Part shown: positions 28,522-37,481 of the stretch, piece after piece | Layout of the letters: each line of letters starts with the position of its first letter | Position numbering within the stretch: the stretch's first letter is position 1 | DNA from: Changchengzhania lutea | GTDB taxonomy: Bacteria; Bacteroidota; Bacteroidia; Flavobacteriales; Flavobacteriaceae | Assembly (NCBI RefSeq): GCF_006974145.1 | Contig: NZ_CP039456.1 | Location: 2,262,001 to 2,326,000 of the forward strand | Direction of reading: 5' to 3' | Length of the DNA: 64,000 nt | The notes under the pieces: model-generated | What the model was told of the DNA's origin: nothing | What the model saw: the letters and a program-made list of their open reading frames with translations, nothing else | Database searches by the model: none | Made by a program: the position numbers and the translations under genes

Positions 28522-29301
28522 TCAGTTGGTTTTTATTTCAAATTTATGAAGAAATTCATGGTCGTAAATATACAAGGTTTCATTGGTTACAAAAAACTGT
28601 TTTATCAATAAATCTGGTAATATAATGGGGATTACTTTTTCGGTGTTTTCCTTTAAAAAAAATAGTGAATTTTCCTTTTTTAAAATAAGATTTTCATCAT
28701 TTTCATATAACCCCGTGTAGCCATCATTTTTCATCATTTTAACCAAACTCCCAAAGTAATTATAGACGTATAAAAATTTTTCTGTAAGAAGCCAGCAGAA
28801 GTTATAATTGCTTTTTAGATCGAGCAATTCACTTTGTATAGGCAGCGTTCGCACTTTGGTTTGTTTTAATTTATAATCATACAATTCCAATTGTTGAAGG
28901 TCTTGATTAAACAGCCATAAAAAATTATCGTAGCCTGTTGATATGTGCGAGACATTTTTATAAGGTTGGATTTGGTTAAAATCAAGCTTGAATATTTCAG
29001 CCAATCGATTATCTAAAATAATAACCGTATTAAAGTCTTGATAAAAGAGGTTTGTTTTTAAAGGATTACTAGCATTGGCTGTAGTTAGATGGCCTAATTG
29101 TAAATTGTTGTAGGTGATTGTTTTTTCGGTATTTGATTTACTAAATACATGATTGGTGATACTATACATAGTTCCAAAATCATCAATAGCCACCAGAGTT
29201 TCTAGCGTCATTGGCGTGGTTGCAACAAGAGAAGCCTCCATAGTATTTTGCCCTAGAACAGACAGGGAAATAAATAAAAAAAGTATAGGTGCATATTTCA
29301 T
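28522..29301 (-). CDS. exported protein of unknown function, possible beta-propeller
   Basis: A 259-residue protein with a signal peptide (LFLFISLSVLG, cleavage near GQN). The rest has repeated segments such as LVAIDDFGTMYSITNHVFSK, IILDNRLAEIFKLDF, NFLWLFNQDLQQLELYDYK and VTNETLYIYDHEFLHKFEI. These look like propeller blades seen in flavobacterial periplasmic proteins. I do not recognise a named family. It lies between the response regulator gene (33 bp) and the deoxynucleoside kinase gene (4 bp), all on the same strand, so co-transcription is likely. Confidence 0.7.
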   Translation of the reverse strand: MKYAPILFLFISLSVLGQNTMEASLVATTPMTLETLVAIDDFGTMYSITNHVFSKSNTEKTITYNNLQLGHLTTANASNPLKTNLFYQDFNTVIILDNRLAEIFKLDFNQIQPYKNVSHISTGYDNFLWLFNQDLQQLELYDYKLKQTKVRTLPIQSELLDLKSNYNFCWLLTEKFLYVYNYFGSLVKMMKNDGYTGLYENDENLILKKENSLFFLKENTEKVIPIILPDLLIKQFFVTNETLYIYDHEFLHKFEIKTN

Positions 29302-29334
29302 TCTAATTTGAAAAATACAAAAATCAAACCACTT

Positions 29335-30018
29335 TTAACAGATTAATTTATAACCATAACCACGAACGTTTATGATTTGGATGGACGCGTCCAGAATTAA
29401 TTTTTTTCTAAGTTTTGAAATAAACACGTCCATACTGCGCGCACTAAAAAAATCGTCGTTGCCCCAAAGGGTATTTAAAATGAGACTACGGTCTAAAAGG
29501 GCATTTTTATTTTTAATTAAATGAAACAATAAGTGCGCTTCACGATGTGTTAATTGGCTAGGATCATTGCCTTTGTATTGAAGAAGTTGTTTTGGGAAAT
29601 TAAACGTATAATCACCTAATTTTAAAGTATGCGTTATTTTTTGAAGTTGGTTTCGGTTTAACAGATTATTAATTCTAACAATTAATTCTTCCATGCTAAA
29701 TGGTTTCTTTAAATAATCATTGCCGCCAGTTGTAAAGCCTTCTACCACATCTTGAGTTTGCGATTTCGCCGTCAAGAAAATGATGGGAATGGTTTCATCA
29801 ATAACCCGAACTTCCTTCGCTAGTGTGAAACCATCTTTAATAGGCATCATAACGTCAAGTACCAATAGTTCAGGTTTTTCCTTTTGATAAACTTCAAGCG
29901 CTTTTGCTCCATTCTCGCAGAGTAACACTTTAAACCCACGCGTTTCTAAACTCTCCTTTATAATTTGTCCTAAGGCAGGTTCGTCTTCGGCTAATAAAAT
30001 GGTTCTTAGTTTATTCAT
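29335..30018 (-). CDS. OmpR-family response regulator
   Basis: A 227-residue two-component regulator. The receiver domain shows the acidic pair EDE (residues 11-13), the phosphoacceptor Asp55 in LLVLDVMMPIKDG, FLTAKS and the Lys of KKPF near 104. The C-terminal winged helix ends with RSMDVFISKLRKKL and INVRGYGYKL, the OmpR/PhoB DNA-binding signature. Its start overlaps the histidine kinase gene by 8 bp. The tandem 10-bp repeats between the kinase gene and the divergent GLPGLI genes are a likely binding site, because OmpR-type regulators bind direct repeats with a 10-11 bp period. Confidence 0.95.
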   Translation of the reverse strand: MNKLRTILLAEDEPALGQIIKESLETRGFKVLLCENGAKALEVYQKEKPELLVLDVMMPIKDGFTLAKEVRVIDETIPIIFLTAKSQTQDVVEGFTTGGNDYLKKPFSMEELIVRINNLLNRNQLQKITHTLKLGDYTFNFPKQLLQYKGNDPSQLTHREAHLLFHLIKNKNALLDRSLILNTLWGNDDFFSARSMDVFISKLRKKLILDASIQIINVRGYGYKLIC

Positions 30019-31489
30019 TAGGAAGCGATAGATTAAAAGTTGTCAAGTTATTTTTTAAATCTAATTGAATGGAACCGCCATGTTTTTCTATAATTTTTTT
30101 GGTATAATATAAACCAATCCCAAACCCTTTGACGTCATGTGTGTTTCCTTTTGGTACCCGATAAAATTTTTCGAATATTTTATCTTTACTTTCTTGCTCC
30201 AATGTGTTTCCATTGTCTGAAATAGAAATACGGAATGCATTTGGGTTTTGATTAAGGCTGATTGTTATAGCATCACCACCATATTTTATGGCATTATCCA
30301 AAATATTATTAATAGCATTTTCAAAATGAAAAGCATCTACTTTAGCCATGACAGGGTGCTGCGAATGCAAATAAGTTATTGATTTTATATCTGTTTGAAT
30401 TTCATGTTTTTTCGCAATGGTAGTTAATAGTAAATTAATATCCATCGCTTCTTTAATTAGATGCAGGTTTTCACTGTCTAAAGTAGCCGTTTCCAGAAGC
30501 TTTTCTACCATGACATTCAGTTTAGACAATTGGTTGGTAGACATATCTAAATAGCGTTTTGTTTTTTCGGGATCATTAAGAACACTAAAATTTTTAATGC
30601 TTTCTAAAGCCACACCAATAGTGGCGATCGGAGTTTTAAATTCATGAGTGATATTATTGATTAAATCATTTTTTACTTCAGCCAACTGCTTTTGTTTATT
30701 TATAATTATTAAAAGATAGAACAGACAACTTACTATCGCAATAACAAATAATAAAGAGAGCAGAATACTCAATAAACTTCTTTTTAATATGATTTTTGTA
30801 GCATTAGGATAAAGGAGTTCTAAGGTTTCGTTTTGTTTTAAAAAGGTGGATTTGGATGCTGTTTTTAAGAACTCAGGATTTATAATGTCTGAATTAAAGC
30901 CATTGATGATACTATCCTTTTTGTAGTGTTTTAAGGCAAATTCAAAATCCAATTGTTTTCTTTTAAATTCCTCATACATGATGGGTTTCAATTTTTGAAA
31001 ATCTAAAGTGTCATTTTGAATAGATATAAAAATAGATTTAATGCCTTTAACCAGTTTGATGCTATCGGATGCTTTTTTGCCTTTTAATACTTTTATTTGG
31101 GTGATCTTATTTTGACTTTTGGAATAGGTGAAGCCACTATCATTTCCCGTAATTTGTGTAAAACCTGACATATCTAAATTACTATCTGATTTGATTTCAT
31201 GCTGAATTTTTAAGAATTTTAAGAATATGGAATCCGCCTTGTTATTATAAGATTCGTTCTTAAACTTCAAACTATCAGATTCTATATCGATAAATGTCAT
31301 TTGATTCGACTCCGCAAGGTCTGCGTAATAGGTGTCGAGGGCATTATCAAAACTTATTTGGACCTGATTTATAAAATTTTGTTTGTTCCGTAAATAATTT
31401 TTGTAATTCCAATAGCCTTGAACCACTATGGTTAAGGCAATTGTGCTTACAATAATATATAAGAGCCACCTGTATTTTGAGGTATTCAT
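30011..31489 (-). CDS. membrane sensor histidine kinase
   Basis: A 492-residue kinase: first membrane segment at residues about 8-25, a periplasmic sensing region of about 200 residues rich in Lys/Asp/Ser with no recognised fold, and a second membrane segment at about 240-265. The dimerisation domain follows with the phospho-His in NNITHEFKTP near residue 285. The ATPase domain has the N-box NNILDNAIKYGG, the G1 box SDNG and GFGIGLYYTKKIIEKHGG. It pairs with the overlapping response regulator gene. The signal is unknown. The divergent GLPGLI/barrel genes suggest an envelope or metal/peptide stress cue, which is inference only. Confidence 0.93.
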   Translation of the reverse strand: MNTSKYRWLLYIIVSTIALTIVVQGYWNYKNYLRNKQNFINQVQISFDNALDTYYADLAESNQMTFIDIESDSLKFKNESYNNKADSIFLKFLKIQHEIKSDSNLDMSGFTQITGNDSGFTYSKSQNKITQIKVLKGKKASDSIKLVKGIKSIFISIQNDTLDFQKLKPIMYEEFKRKQLDFEFALKHYKKDSIINGFNSDIINPEFLKTASKSTFLKQNETLELLYPNATKIILKRSLLSILLSLLFVIAIVSCLFYLLIIINKQKQLAEVKNDLINNITHEFKTPIATIGVALESIKNFSVLNDPEKTKRYLDMSTNQLSKLNVMVEKLLETATLDSENLHLIKEAMDINLLLTTIAKKHEIQTDIKSITYLHSQHPVMAKVDAFHFENAINNILDNAIKYGGDAITISLNQNPNAFRISISDNGNTLEQESKDKIFEKFYRVPKGNTHDVKGFGIGLYYTKKIIEKHGGSIQLDLKNNLTTFNLSLPNE

Positions 31490-31530
31490 AACTTCAAAAA
31501 TATATCTTAATTGGTTGATAAACTAATCGG

Positions 31531-31560
31531 TTAACACTCGTTAACACTCATTAACGCTTT
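31531..31560. promoter_or_regulatory. three tandem 10-bp repeats, candidate response-regulator binding site
   Basis: TTAACACTCG, TTAACACTCA and TTAACGCTTT follow each other without gap. They lie 42 bp before the histidine kinase start and 50 bp before the first GLPGLI start, in the divergent promoter region. A -7-like CATATTTG at 31578-31585 follows on the plus side. The pattern fits head-to-tail dimers of an OmpR-type regulator. Confidence 0.7.
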
Positions 31561-31610
31561 AAAAATAAATTGTTTATCATATTTGTACACGCATTAAAAA
31601 CACATCAATC

Positions 31611-32426
31611 ATGAAACGAACAGTTATTGCATTACTCATTATTTTTTCTGCCAACGGCTTATGGTCACAAAATTTTGAAGGCATGGCCACTTACAAATCC
31701 CACAGGAAAGTCGATTTAAAAATAGATGAGGACAATGAAAATTCAGAAATGAAAAGACAGATTCAAGACCAATTACGAAAGCAATTTCAACAGGAGTACA
31801 CCTTACACTTTAATCAATACGAATCTATCTACAAGAAAAATGAAAAATTAGAAGCTCCAACTCCGATACAATCTGGGATTAGAATTCAAGTGTCCGAAGG
31901 GTCAGATATCATGTATAAAAATAATAAGGAAAATCGCTATACGAATAAAACAGAAATTTTTGGAAAGCTATTTCTTATCAAGGATACTTTGGCGAATAGA
32001 AGATGGGAATTCGTAAATGAAACTAAAAACATAGGGGATTATAGTTGCTTTAAAGCTATTTATAAAGATTCAATTACCACGCAAACACTGAGCGAAAAGG
32101 GCGATATTGAAAAGATTAAAGAGGAGCGTATCACCACCGTTTGGTACACGCCTCAAATCCCTGTAAACAATGGGCCAGCAGAATATTACGGTCTTCCGGG
32201 GCTTATATTGGAAGTAAACGATGGGGATTTAACCTTGGTCTGTACTAAAATTGTTTTAAATCCCAAAGACGCTTTTAAAATTGTTGAGCCAGATCATGGC
32301 AAAGCGGTCACACAAAAAAAGTTTGATGCCATTATGGAAAAGAAGAATAAGGAAATGATGGAACAATTTCGCTCAAGACCTGGTGCTGATGATGGCGAAC
32401 GGGTCATGATAAGAATAGGCGGTTAA
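31611..32426 (+). CDS. GLPGLI family protein (first of two)
   Basis: A 271-residue exported protein with a signal peptide (LLIIFSANGLWS). It carries the name-giving motif as YYGLPGLILEVNDGDLTL near residue 200 and the upstream WYTPQIPVNNGPAEY. The preceding GDYSCFKAIYKDS fits the same family. GLPGLI proteins are periplasmic or surface proteins of unknown function found in Bacteroidota, often as paralogous pairs. A second copy follows after 149 bp. It starts the transcript divergent from the histidine kinase and is likely controlled by that system. The C-terminal tail is Lys/Glu/Arg-rich. Confidence 0.9.
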   Translation: MKRTVIALLIIFSANGLWSQNFEGMATYKSHRKVDLKIDEDNENSEMKRQIQDQLRKQFQQEYTLHFNQYESIYKKNEKLEAPTPIQSGIRIQVSEGSDIMYKNNKENRYTNKTEIFGKLFLIKDTLANRRWEFVNETKNIGDYSCFKAIYKDSITTQTLSEKGDIEKIKEERITTVWYTPQIPVNNGPAEYYGLPGLILEVNDGDLTLVCTKIVLNPKDAFKIVEPDHGKAVTQKKFDAIMEKKNKEMMEQFRSRPGADDGERVMIRIGG

Positions 32427-32575
32427 CTTTAATTTTTTTTTAACGTTTAGGGTCTAAACCATTTTCAGAAGACTAAGTCTAAATGAATAACGAAATTCAG
32501 GTTAATTAATAAAATTTATTAAATCAATATTTATTGTTTAAATTTTAATTAATTTCGTTAGACAAAATAAGCTTC

Positions 32576-33451
32576 ATGAAGACTATAGTTTCAATAATTA
32601 CGTTCATCACGGCATCGTTCTTATTTTCAAACCCTGTAAACGCACAAAAAGATTTCCAAGGCAAAGCCTACTATTTTTCAAAAACACCCATGGAATTAGG
32701 ACGTTTTGGAGCCAATATGAGCGAACAACGTAAAAAACAAATCGAGGCACGTTTAAAGAATAGGTTAGAAAAAACCTATATTTTAACGTTCAACCGAGAG
32801 GAATCGATTTATAAAGAAGATGAGAAGTTGGATGCTATTTCTGGAGCAACCGACTCCTGGGGAGCTAATTTTACACCAGGACCTCAATACAAAAATGTGA
32901 AAAAAAATAGTTTTTTGCAAGAACAAGAATTCTATGGGAAGCAATTTTTAATAAAAGAAGACTTGAAAGCGCTAGGTTGGAAAATGGGTACGGAAACAAA
33001 ACAAATCGGGAATTATACTGCTTTTAAAGCGACTTGTAAACGGCCAGTGTTCGATACGTCTTGGTTTAATTTTTCTTGGGAAGGAAATAGAAATAGGGAT
33101 GATAACGAGAAAAAATCTGATTCTACTGAAACTGTCGATACAGCAAATTTAGACGCAGAACCCGAAGAAGAAGTCATCGAAATGATAACGATTGAGGCAT
33201 GGTACACGCCAACAATTCCCGTGAGTCAAGGTCCTGGAGATTATTGGGGACTTCCCGGGTTAATTCTCGAAGTTAGCGTTGGTAACACCACATTACTATG
33301 TTCTAAAATTATCATGAATCCTGAGGAAAAGATCAAAATTAAAGAACTAGATAAAGGCAAAGAAGTAACAAAAAAGGAATACAAGGACATCATTACCGAA
33401 AAAATGAAAGAGTTTAGAGAGAACCGTGGTAGAAGAAGAAACAGAGGCTAA
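32576..33451 (+). CDS. GLPGLI family protein (second of two)
   Basis: A 291-residue exported paralogue of the previous gene: signal peptide ending near VNAQ, then TYILTFNREESIYKEDEKLD, GKQFLIKEDL, GNYTAFKATC, WYTPTIPVSQGPGDYWGLPG and LILEVSVGNTTLLCSKI. It has an extra acidic insertion (residues about 170-200, DNEKKSDSTETVDTANLD and following EPEEE) and a basic tail ENRGRRRNRG. The two paralogues align through most of their length. The 44-bp gap to the barrel gene shows no terminator, so all three may be one operon. Confidence 0.9.
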   Translation: MKTIVSIITFITASFLFSNPVNAQKDFQGKAYYFSKTPMELGRFGANMSEQRKKQIEARLKNRLEKTYILTFNREESIYKEDEKLDAISGATDSWGANFTPGPQYKNVKKNSFLQEQEFYGKQFLIKEDLKALGWKMGTETKQIGNYTAFKATCKRPVFDTSWFNFSWEGNRNRDDNEKKSDSTETVDTANLDAEPEEEVIEMITIEAWYTPTIPVSQGPGDYWGLPGLILEVSVGNTTLLCSKIIMNPEEKIKIKELDKGKEVTKKEYKDIITEKMKEFRENRGRRRNRG

Positions 33452-33495
33452 TTACGCGATCCCACATTAATCAATCATATATCACAACTAATATT

Positions 33496-36234
33496 ATGAA
33501 GATAGTATATTTTGTTCTGCTCTGTCTAGCAGTTAACATATCCTTTGCCCAAATTAAAGTAGAAGGTGTGGTTAAGGACAGCATAGGTAATGCTTTAGAA
33601 TTGGCCAATGTTGTCGCTATAAATCAAGAAACAAAAACATTGGATTCTTATGGCATTACTAATAGTGATGGGCATTACAAGCTTAGTTTAAGCAAAAACA
33701 GCAACTACAAACTGCAAGTGAGTTATATCGGTATGAAAGCGGGAGAAGTACTGCTGGAAACAAAGGATGTACCCATTACAAAAGATTTTATTCTAGAAAA
33801 TGATAATGCGTTAGATGAAATAGAACTGGTGTACGAAATGCCAGTAACTATAAAGGGAGATACCATTGTTTATAACGCCGATTCTTTTAATAAAGGTACA
33901 GAACGAAAACTGGAAGATGTGCTTGAAAATTTACCTGGAGTAGAAATTAATGAAGATGGCCAAGTAGAAGTAGAGGGTAAAGTAGTTAATAAACTCATGG
34001 TTAATGGCAAGGATTTTTTTGATGGTGACACCAAATTAGCCACAAAGAACATTCCGTCTAATGCGGTGGATAAGGTTCAGGTATTGCGAAATTATTCGGA
34101 AGTGGGACAGTTAAGTAGCGTTACCAATAATCAGGATAATGTAGCATTAAATATTAAGCTAAAAGAAGGCAAGGAAAATTTTTGGTTTGGCAATGTTACT
34201 GTAGGAGGTGGCGCATCACCAGATAATGAATTGTATTTAGTTCAACTAAAACTCTTCTATTACAGTCCAAAATTCAGTCTTAATTTTATAGGGGACTTAA
34301 ATAATACTGGCGAATTGGCTTTGACGCGTCGTGATATTAGAGGTTTTGGGGGTGGTTTTAGAGCCCCAAGTAGAGGTAGCGGCACCACTATTAATTTAGG
34401 GGATAATGGTCTTAATTTTTTAACCAATCAAAATAATGCTTTAGAAATTGAAAATAAATTGGCAGCTTCAAATTTTAGCTACTCGCCAAATAAAGCCTTA
34501 GATATAAGCGGATTCGCCATCTTTAATAGTAGTCGAATTTTGTCAAAGGAAAAGAGTTTTGTACAGTATACAGATGCCGATTTAGGAATTCCAGATGAAA
34601 CGACAGAGCAAAATAGTAAAGAGCGCTCCAATCAAGGATTGCTTAAACTAAGCACTTCTTATAAGCCAAATGCTAGCAATCAATTGGATTACGATATTTT
34701 AGGTCGTTTTTCAAAAGACGTGCAAACTCAAAACCTGTTCTCTTCAGTAGTTGGAAATACAAATCAGTTAGATGAGGTCACGCCATTTAGCATTAATCAA
34801 AATCTTAATTATTATTATACACTCAACGAGACAAATATCTTCGCTTTTGAAGCGCAGCATCTAATAAAAAATGAAGACCCGTTTTACAATGCCTTATTGG
34901 TAAATAATCCTTCAAATAATGATGACACAGATCCAGAAGACAGGGATGCCTTTGATAATACGGCCGATGCTTTAGGTTTAAATACCACATTAAACAATTA
35001 TGATTTAGGGCAAAACAGGCATATAAAGTCCAATCAGCTCGATGCCAAGTTAGATTATTACAATATCCTTAATGCAAAAAGCAATATCAATCTCACGCTT
35101 GGGACCATCTTAAGTCGTCAGGAATTCAACTCCAATATTTTTCAGTTTTTAGAGGATGGTTCGCAGTTTAATCCAACACCAACATTTAACGAAGGTCGCG
35201 CTACAAATGACACAGAATATAACTTTAGCGATGTATATGTAGGCATGCACTATACCTTAAAAACAGGCAAATTTACATTTACACCTGGGTTTTCTTTACA
35301 TGCTTACGGAAACAAAAATAGTCAGTTTGGAGACGCGTTTAAAGATAAATTTTTTAGGTTTTTACCAGATTTTGAAACCCGCATTCAGTTTAAAAAGAGT
35401 GAAAGTCTAACCTTGCGCTATACCATGCAAAACCAGTTTACAGATGTCACCCGTTTAGCACAAGGTTTGGTCTTAAATAATTTTAATAGTATTCAATTTG
35501 GCGAACCTGATTTGCAGAATGCCCTATCGCACAATGTCAGCTTGTTTTATAGCAGTTTTAATTTGTTTAATTACACCAATGTGTTTGGCCGTATTTCCTA
35601 TTCTAAAAATATAGATCAGATTAGAGGGTTGACCAACTTCGAGAATGTCATTAGAACCAGCACCTTTTTTAACTCTAATTTTGCTGACGAAAATGTCTCG
35701 GCCAATGGGCGTGTGCAGCGCACGTTTGGTAAATTAAGAGCCAGTTTATCGGCCAACTTTAATTACAGCAAAAGTAATCAATTTATTCAGGGCAGACAAT
35801 CGTTAAACGAGCGTTTTACGCAAGGTTATACCCCAGAGTTGCGCACAAACTTTAGAATCGCACCCAATGTCAGGCTAAGGTATCGATACAGTGTTTCGGA
35901 TAATAATTTAGGCACAACATCCAATACCTTTGTTACCAATGCGCCCTCTATTGAGTTTGACGCCTACATATGGAAGGCACTCACCTTTCGAACAGAATAT
36001 ACATACACCAATCAAGATAGCGATACGCAGCCATCGCAGTCCTTTGAAACTTGGGATGCCACCCTGCAATACCGTAAAAATCAAGATGCTAAATGGGAAT
36101 ACGAAATTAGGGCCAGCAATTTATTAGACATAGACTCTCGGGTTAGAAATAGTGCCAGTAACATAGCAGTATCCAATTCAGAAACTTTTATTCAACCCCG
36201 TTTTGTGTCGTTTAGGGTGCGTTACCAACTATAG
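33496..36234 (+). CDS. large outer membrane beta-barrel protein with CarboxypepD_reg-like and plug-like domains
   Basis: A 912-residue protein: signal peptide, CarboxypepD_reg-like domain (residues about 20-110, VEGVVKDSIGNALELANVVA, SDGHYKLSLS), then a TonB-receptor-like plug (GTERKLEDVLENLPGVEINE, VNKLMVNGKDFFDGD, VQVLRNYSEVGQLSSVTNNQ). The rest is a long barrel ending in FIQPRFVSFRVRYQL. The plug lacks an obvious TonB box, so whether it is energised is unclear. Such barrels often sit next to GLPGLI genes in flavobacteria. Co-regulation by the adjacent two-component system is inferred from gene order. Confidence 0.88.
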   Translation: MKIVYFVLLCLAVNISFAQIKVEGVVKDSIGNALELANVVAINQETKTLDSYGITNSDGHYKLSLSKNSNYKLQVSYIGMKAGEVLLETKDVPITKDFILENDNALDEIELVYEMPVTIKGDTIVYNADSFNKGTERKLEDVLENLPGVEINEDGQVEVEGKVVNKLMVNGKDFFDGDTKLATKNIPSNAVDKVQVLRNYSEVGQLSSVTNNQDNVALNIKLKEGKENFWFGNVTVGGGASPDNELYLVQLKLFYYSPKFSLNFIGDLNNTGELALTRRDIRGFGGGFRAPSRGSGTTINLGDNGLNFLTNQNNALEIENKLAASNFSYSPNKALDISGFAIFNSSRILSKEKSFVQYTDADLGIPDETTEQNSKERSNQGLLKLSTSYKPNASNQLDYDILGRFSKDVQTQNLFSSVVGNTNQLDEVTPFSINQNLNYYYTLNETNIFAFEAQHLIKNEDPFYNALLVNNPSNNDDTDPEDRDAFDNTADALGLNTTLNNYDLGQNRHIKSNQLDAKLDYYNILNAKSNINLTLGTILSRQEFNSNIFQFLEDGSQFNPTPTFNEGRATNDTEYNFSDVYVGMHYTLKTGKFTFTPGFSLHAYGNKNSQFGDAFKDKFFRFLPDFETRIQFKKSESLTLRYTMQNQFTDVTRLAQGLVLNNFNSIQFGEPDLQNALSHNVSLFYSSFNLFNYTNVFGRISYSKNIDQIRGLTNFENVIRTSTFFNSNFADENVSANGRVQRTFGKLRASLSANFNYSKSNQFIQGRQSLNERFTQGYTPELRTNFRIAPNVRLRYRYSVSDNNLGTTSNTFVTNAPSIEFDAYIWKALTFRTEYTYTNQDSDTQPSQSFETWDATLQYRKNQDAKWEYEIRASNLLDIDSRVRNSASNIAVSNSETFIQPRFVSFRVRYQL

Positions 36235-36300
36235 ATTTTAAAAACTCAAAATACCTTAAATAATTTTGGACGTATTTGCAGAAGTAATCGCTGAATTGTT

Positions 36301-36330
36301 TTGCAGAATTAACAAACAATAATATATTTG
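36301..36330 (+). promoter_or_regulatory. promoter of tRNA-Tyr
   Basis: TTG at 36301-36303 and TATATTTG at 36323-36330 with exactly 19 bp between them, the Bacteroidota consensus, ending 11 bp before the tRNA. Confidence 0.8.
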
Positions 36331-36341
36331 CCAACGGTTTT

Positions 36342-36423
<82 letters not shown>

Positions 36424-36433
36424 CTTTAACTCG

Positions 36434-36463
36434 AAAAGTTTGCATGGTAATGCAAACTTTTTT
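36434..36463 (+). terminator. Rho-independent terminator after tRNA-Tyr
   Basis: AAAAGTTTGCAT and ATGCAAACTTTT form a perfect 12-bp stem with a GGTA loop, followed by T-residues. Confidence 0.9.
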
Positions 36464-36573
36464 TATTTCAAAAAGTTTGAGAAATTTATTTCGGAAAACC
36501 TTTTGAAATAAAAAAAGTGCACTGCGCTAGCGGTGTTACTTTTCATTTTCACGAATGGGGAACTAGGATATTC

Positions 36574-36590
36574 AATCCTGCTCTCCCCAC
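36574..36590 (+). repeat. 17-bp copy of the tRNA-Tyr 3' end, probable attachment-site remnant
   Basis: AATCCTGCTCTCCCCAC here is identical to 36408-36424, the end of the tRNA-Tyr T-arm and acceptor stem. It lies 150 bp beyond the tRNA. Such duplications mark the ends of elements integrated by tyrosine recombinases. The bases just before form nested inverted repeats with it (GGGGA/TCCCC, AGGAT/ATCCT), so it also folds. Confidence 0.75.
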
Positions 36591-36601
36591 GAATAAATAG
36601 A

Positions 36602-36634
36602 AAAAGCAAGCAAAACAAAATGCTTGCTTTTTTG
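36602..36634. terminator. hairpin terminator after the att-like copy
   Basis: AAAAGCAAGCA pairs with TGCTTGCTTTT around AAACAAAA, with A-tract and T-tract on the two sides, so it can act in both directions. It would end minus-strand transcription coming from the HpaII-like remnant. Confidence 0.7.
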
Positions 36635-36658
36635 TTTCTAAGTTCTGATTGATTTTGA

Positions 36659-36741
36659 GCGTTGGCAGAGCCATCTCCTTTTACAGTTTGGGCGAGGCTT
36701 GGATGAAGCGACTGTAAATGTGTATGGCTCGTAGCGTTGGC
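36659..36741. repeat. structured element: two-part hairpin flanked by direct GCGTTGGC repeats
   Basis: GAGCCAT (36668-36674) pairs with ATGGCTC (36724-36730), and TTTACAGT (36680-36687) with ACTGTAAA (36711-36718). The stems are separated by symmetric 5-base internal loops, with a 23-base apical loop. GCGTTGGC occurs on both sides as a direct repeat (36659 and 36734). The layout recalls integron attC sites in shape, but the attC core GTTRRRY is not met. I cannot name it. It lies 15 bp beyond the stop of the HpaII-like remnant. Confidence 0.6.
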
Positions 36742-37481
36742 TTTCCACAATATTAACTATGCTTTTATTTGAAAATTCAATTTGATAAATGAACCATTAT
36801 AATCTTTATATACTGTACCATATCCCATTTTAGAACCTGATGGATTATCAAGTCTTGAAGAATTTTTCAAGTATTGTTTAAACTTGTTAAAATCGATTAA
36901 ATGGTAACAAAGCATTTCAGCATTTGGTTTGATGATTATTATTCCACCTACTGTATCATACTTTCCAGACCATACTGATTTTGAGGTCATACCCAAAGCG
37001 GCTTCAACTAAGAAATTCACTATTCGATATTCATAAAACTTATGTCCTTGGCTAAGGTCATAATTCATGGGGTTGTCTTCTCTAATTTTTTTAATTACTT
37101 TATTAATTTTCACTATACTACTAACATACTTATCTTCACAATATGAGCGACTATTTCTGGTAAATCACTATCAATTACTTGAAGATTCAACTTGAAAGTA
37201 TCGTCATCAAAAGAGTCAAAATTTACTTGGTAACCTAATTCAGCTAATTTTGAAATCCTTTTTATGTACTTATGACCTTTAGTAATTGAATTTACCTCAA
37301 TTAAATCATCATCTGAAATAGGTAGATTATTATCCTCAATAATTTTAAAAGTGATATTTGTATTTAACTTATCATCGAATTGAATATATTCATTTCTTAA
37401 AATAGTATTACCAAAGTTTTTTGCTGAAATTAAAATTGGATTTGTTTCCCCAACTATAATATTAATACCTCTATTGTTAAT

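Noticed and set aside
36659-36741. Integron attC site
   Set aside because: The fold is similar in outline but the GTTRRRY core and its complement are missing, and no integron integrase is in the window.
36463-36750. 95-codon open frame on the minus strand beyond tRNA-Tyr
   Set aside because: It runs through the att-like copy, a terminator and the structured element, has no family look, and its start has no support.
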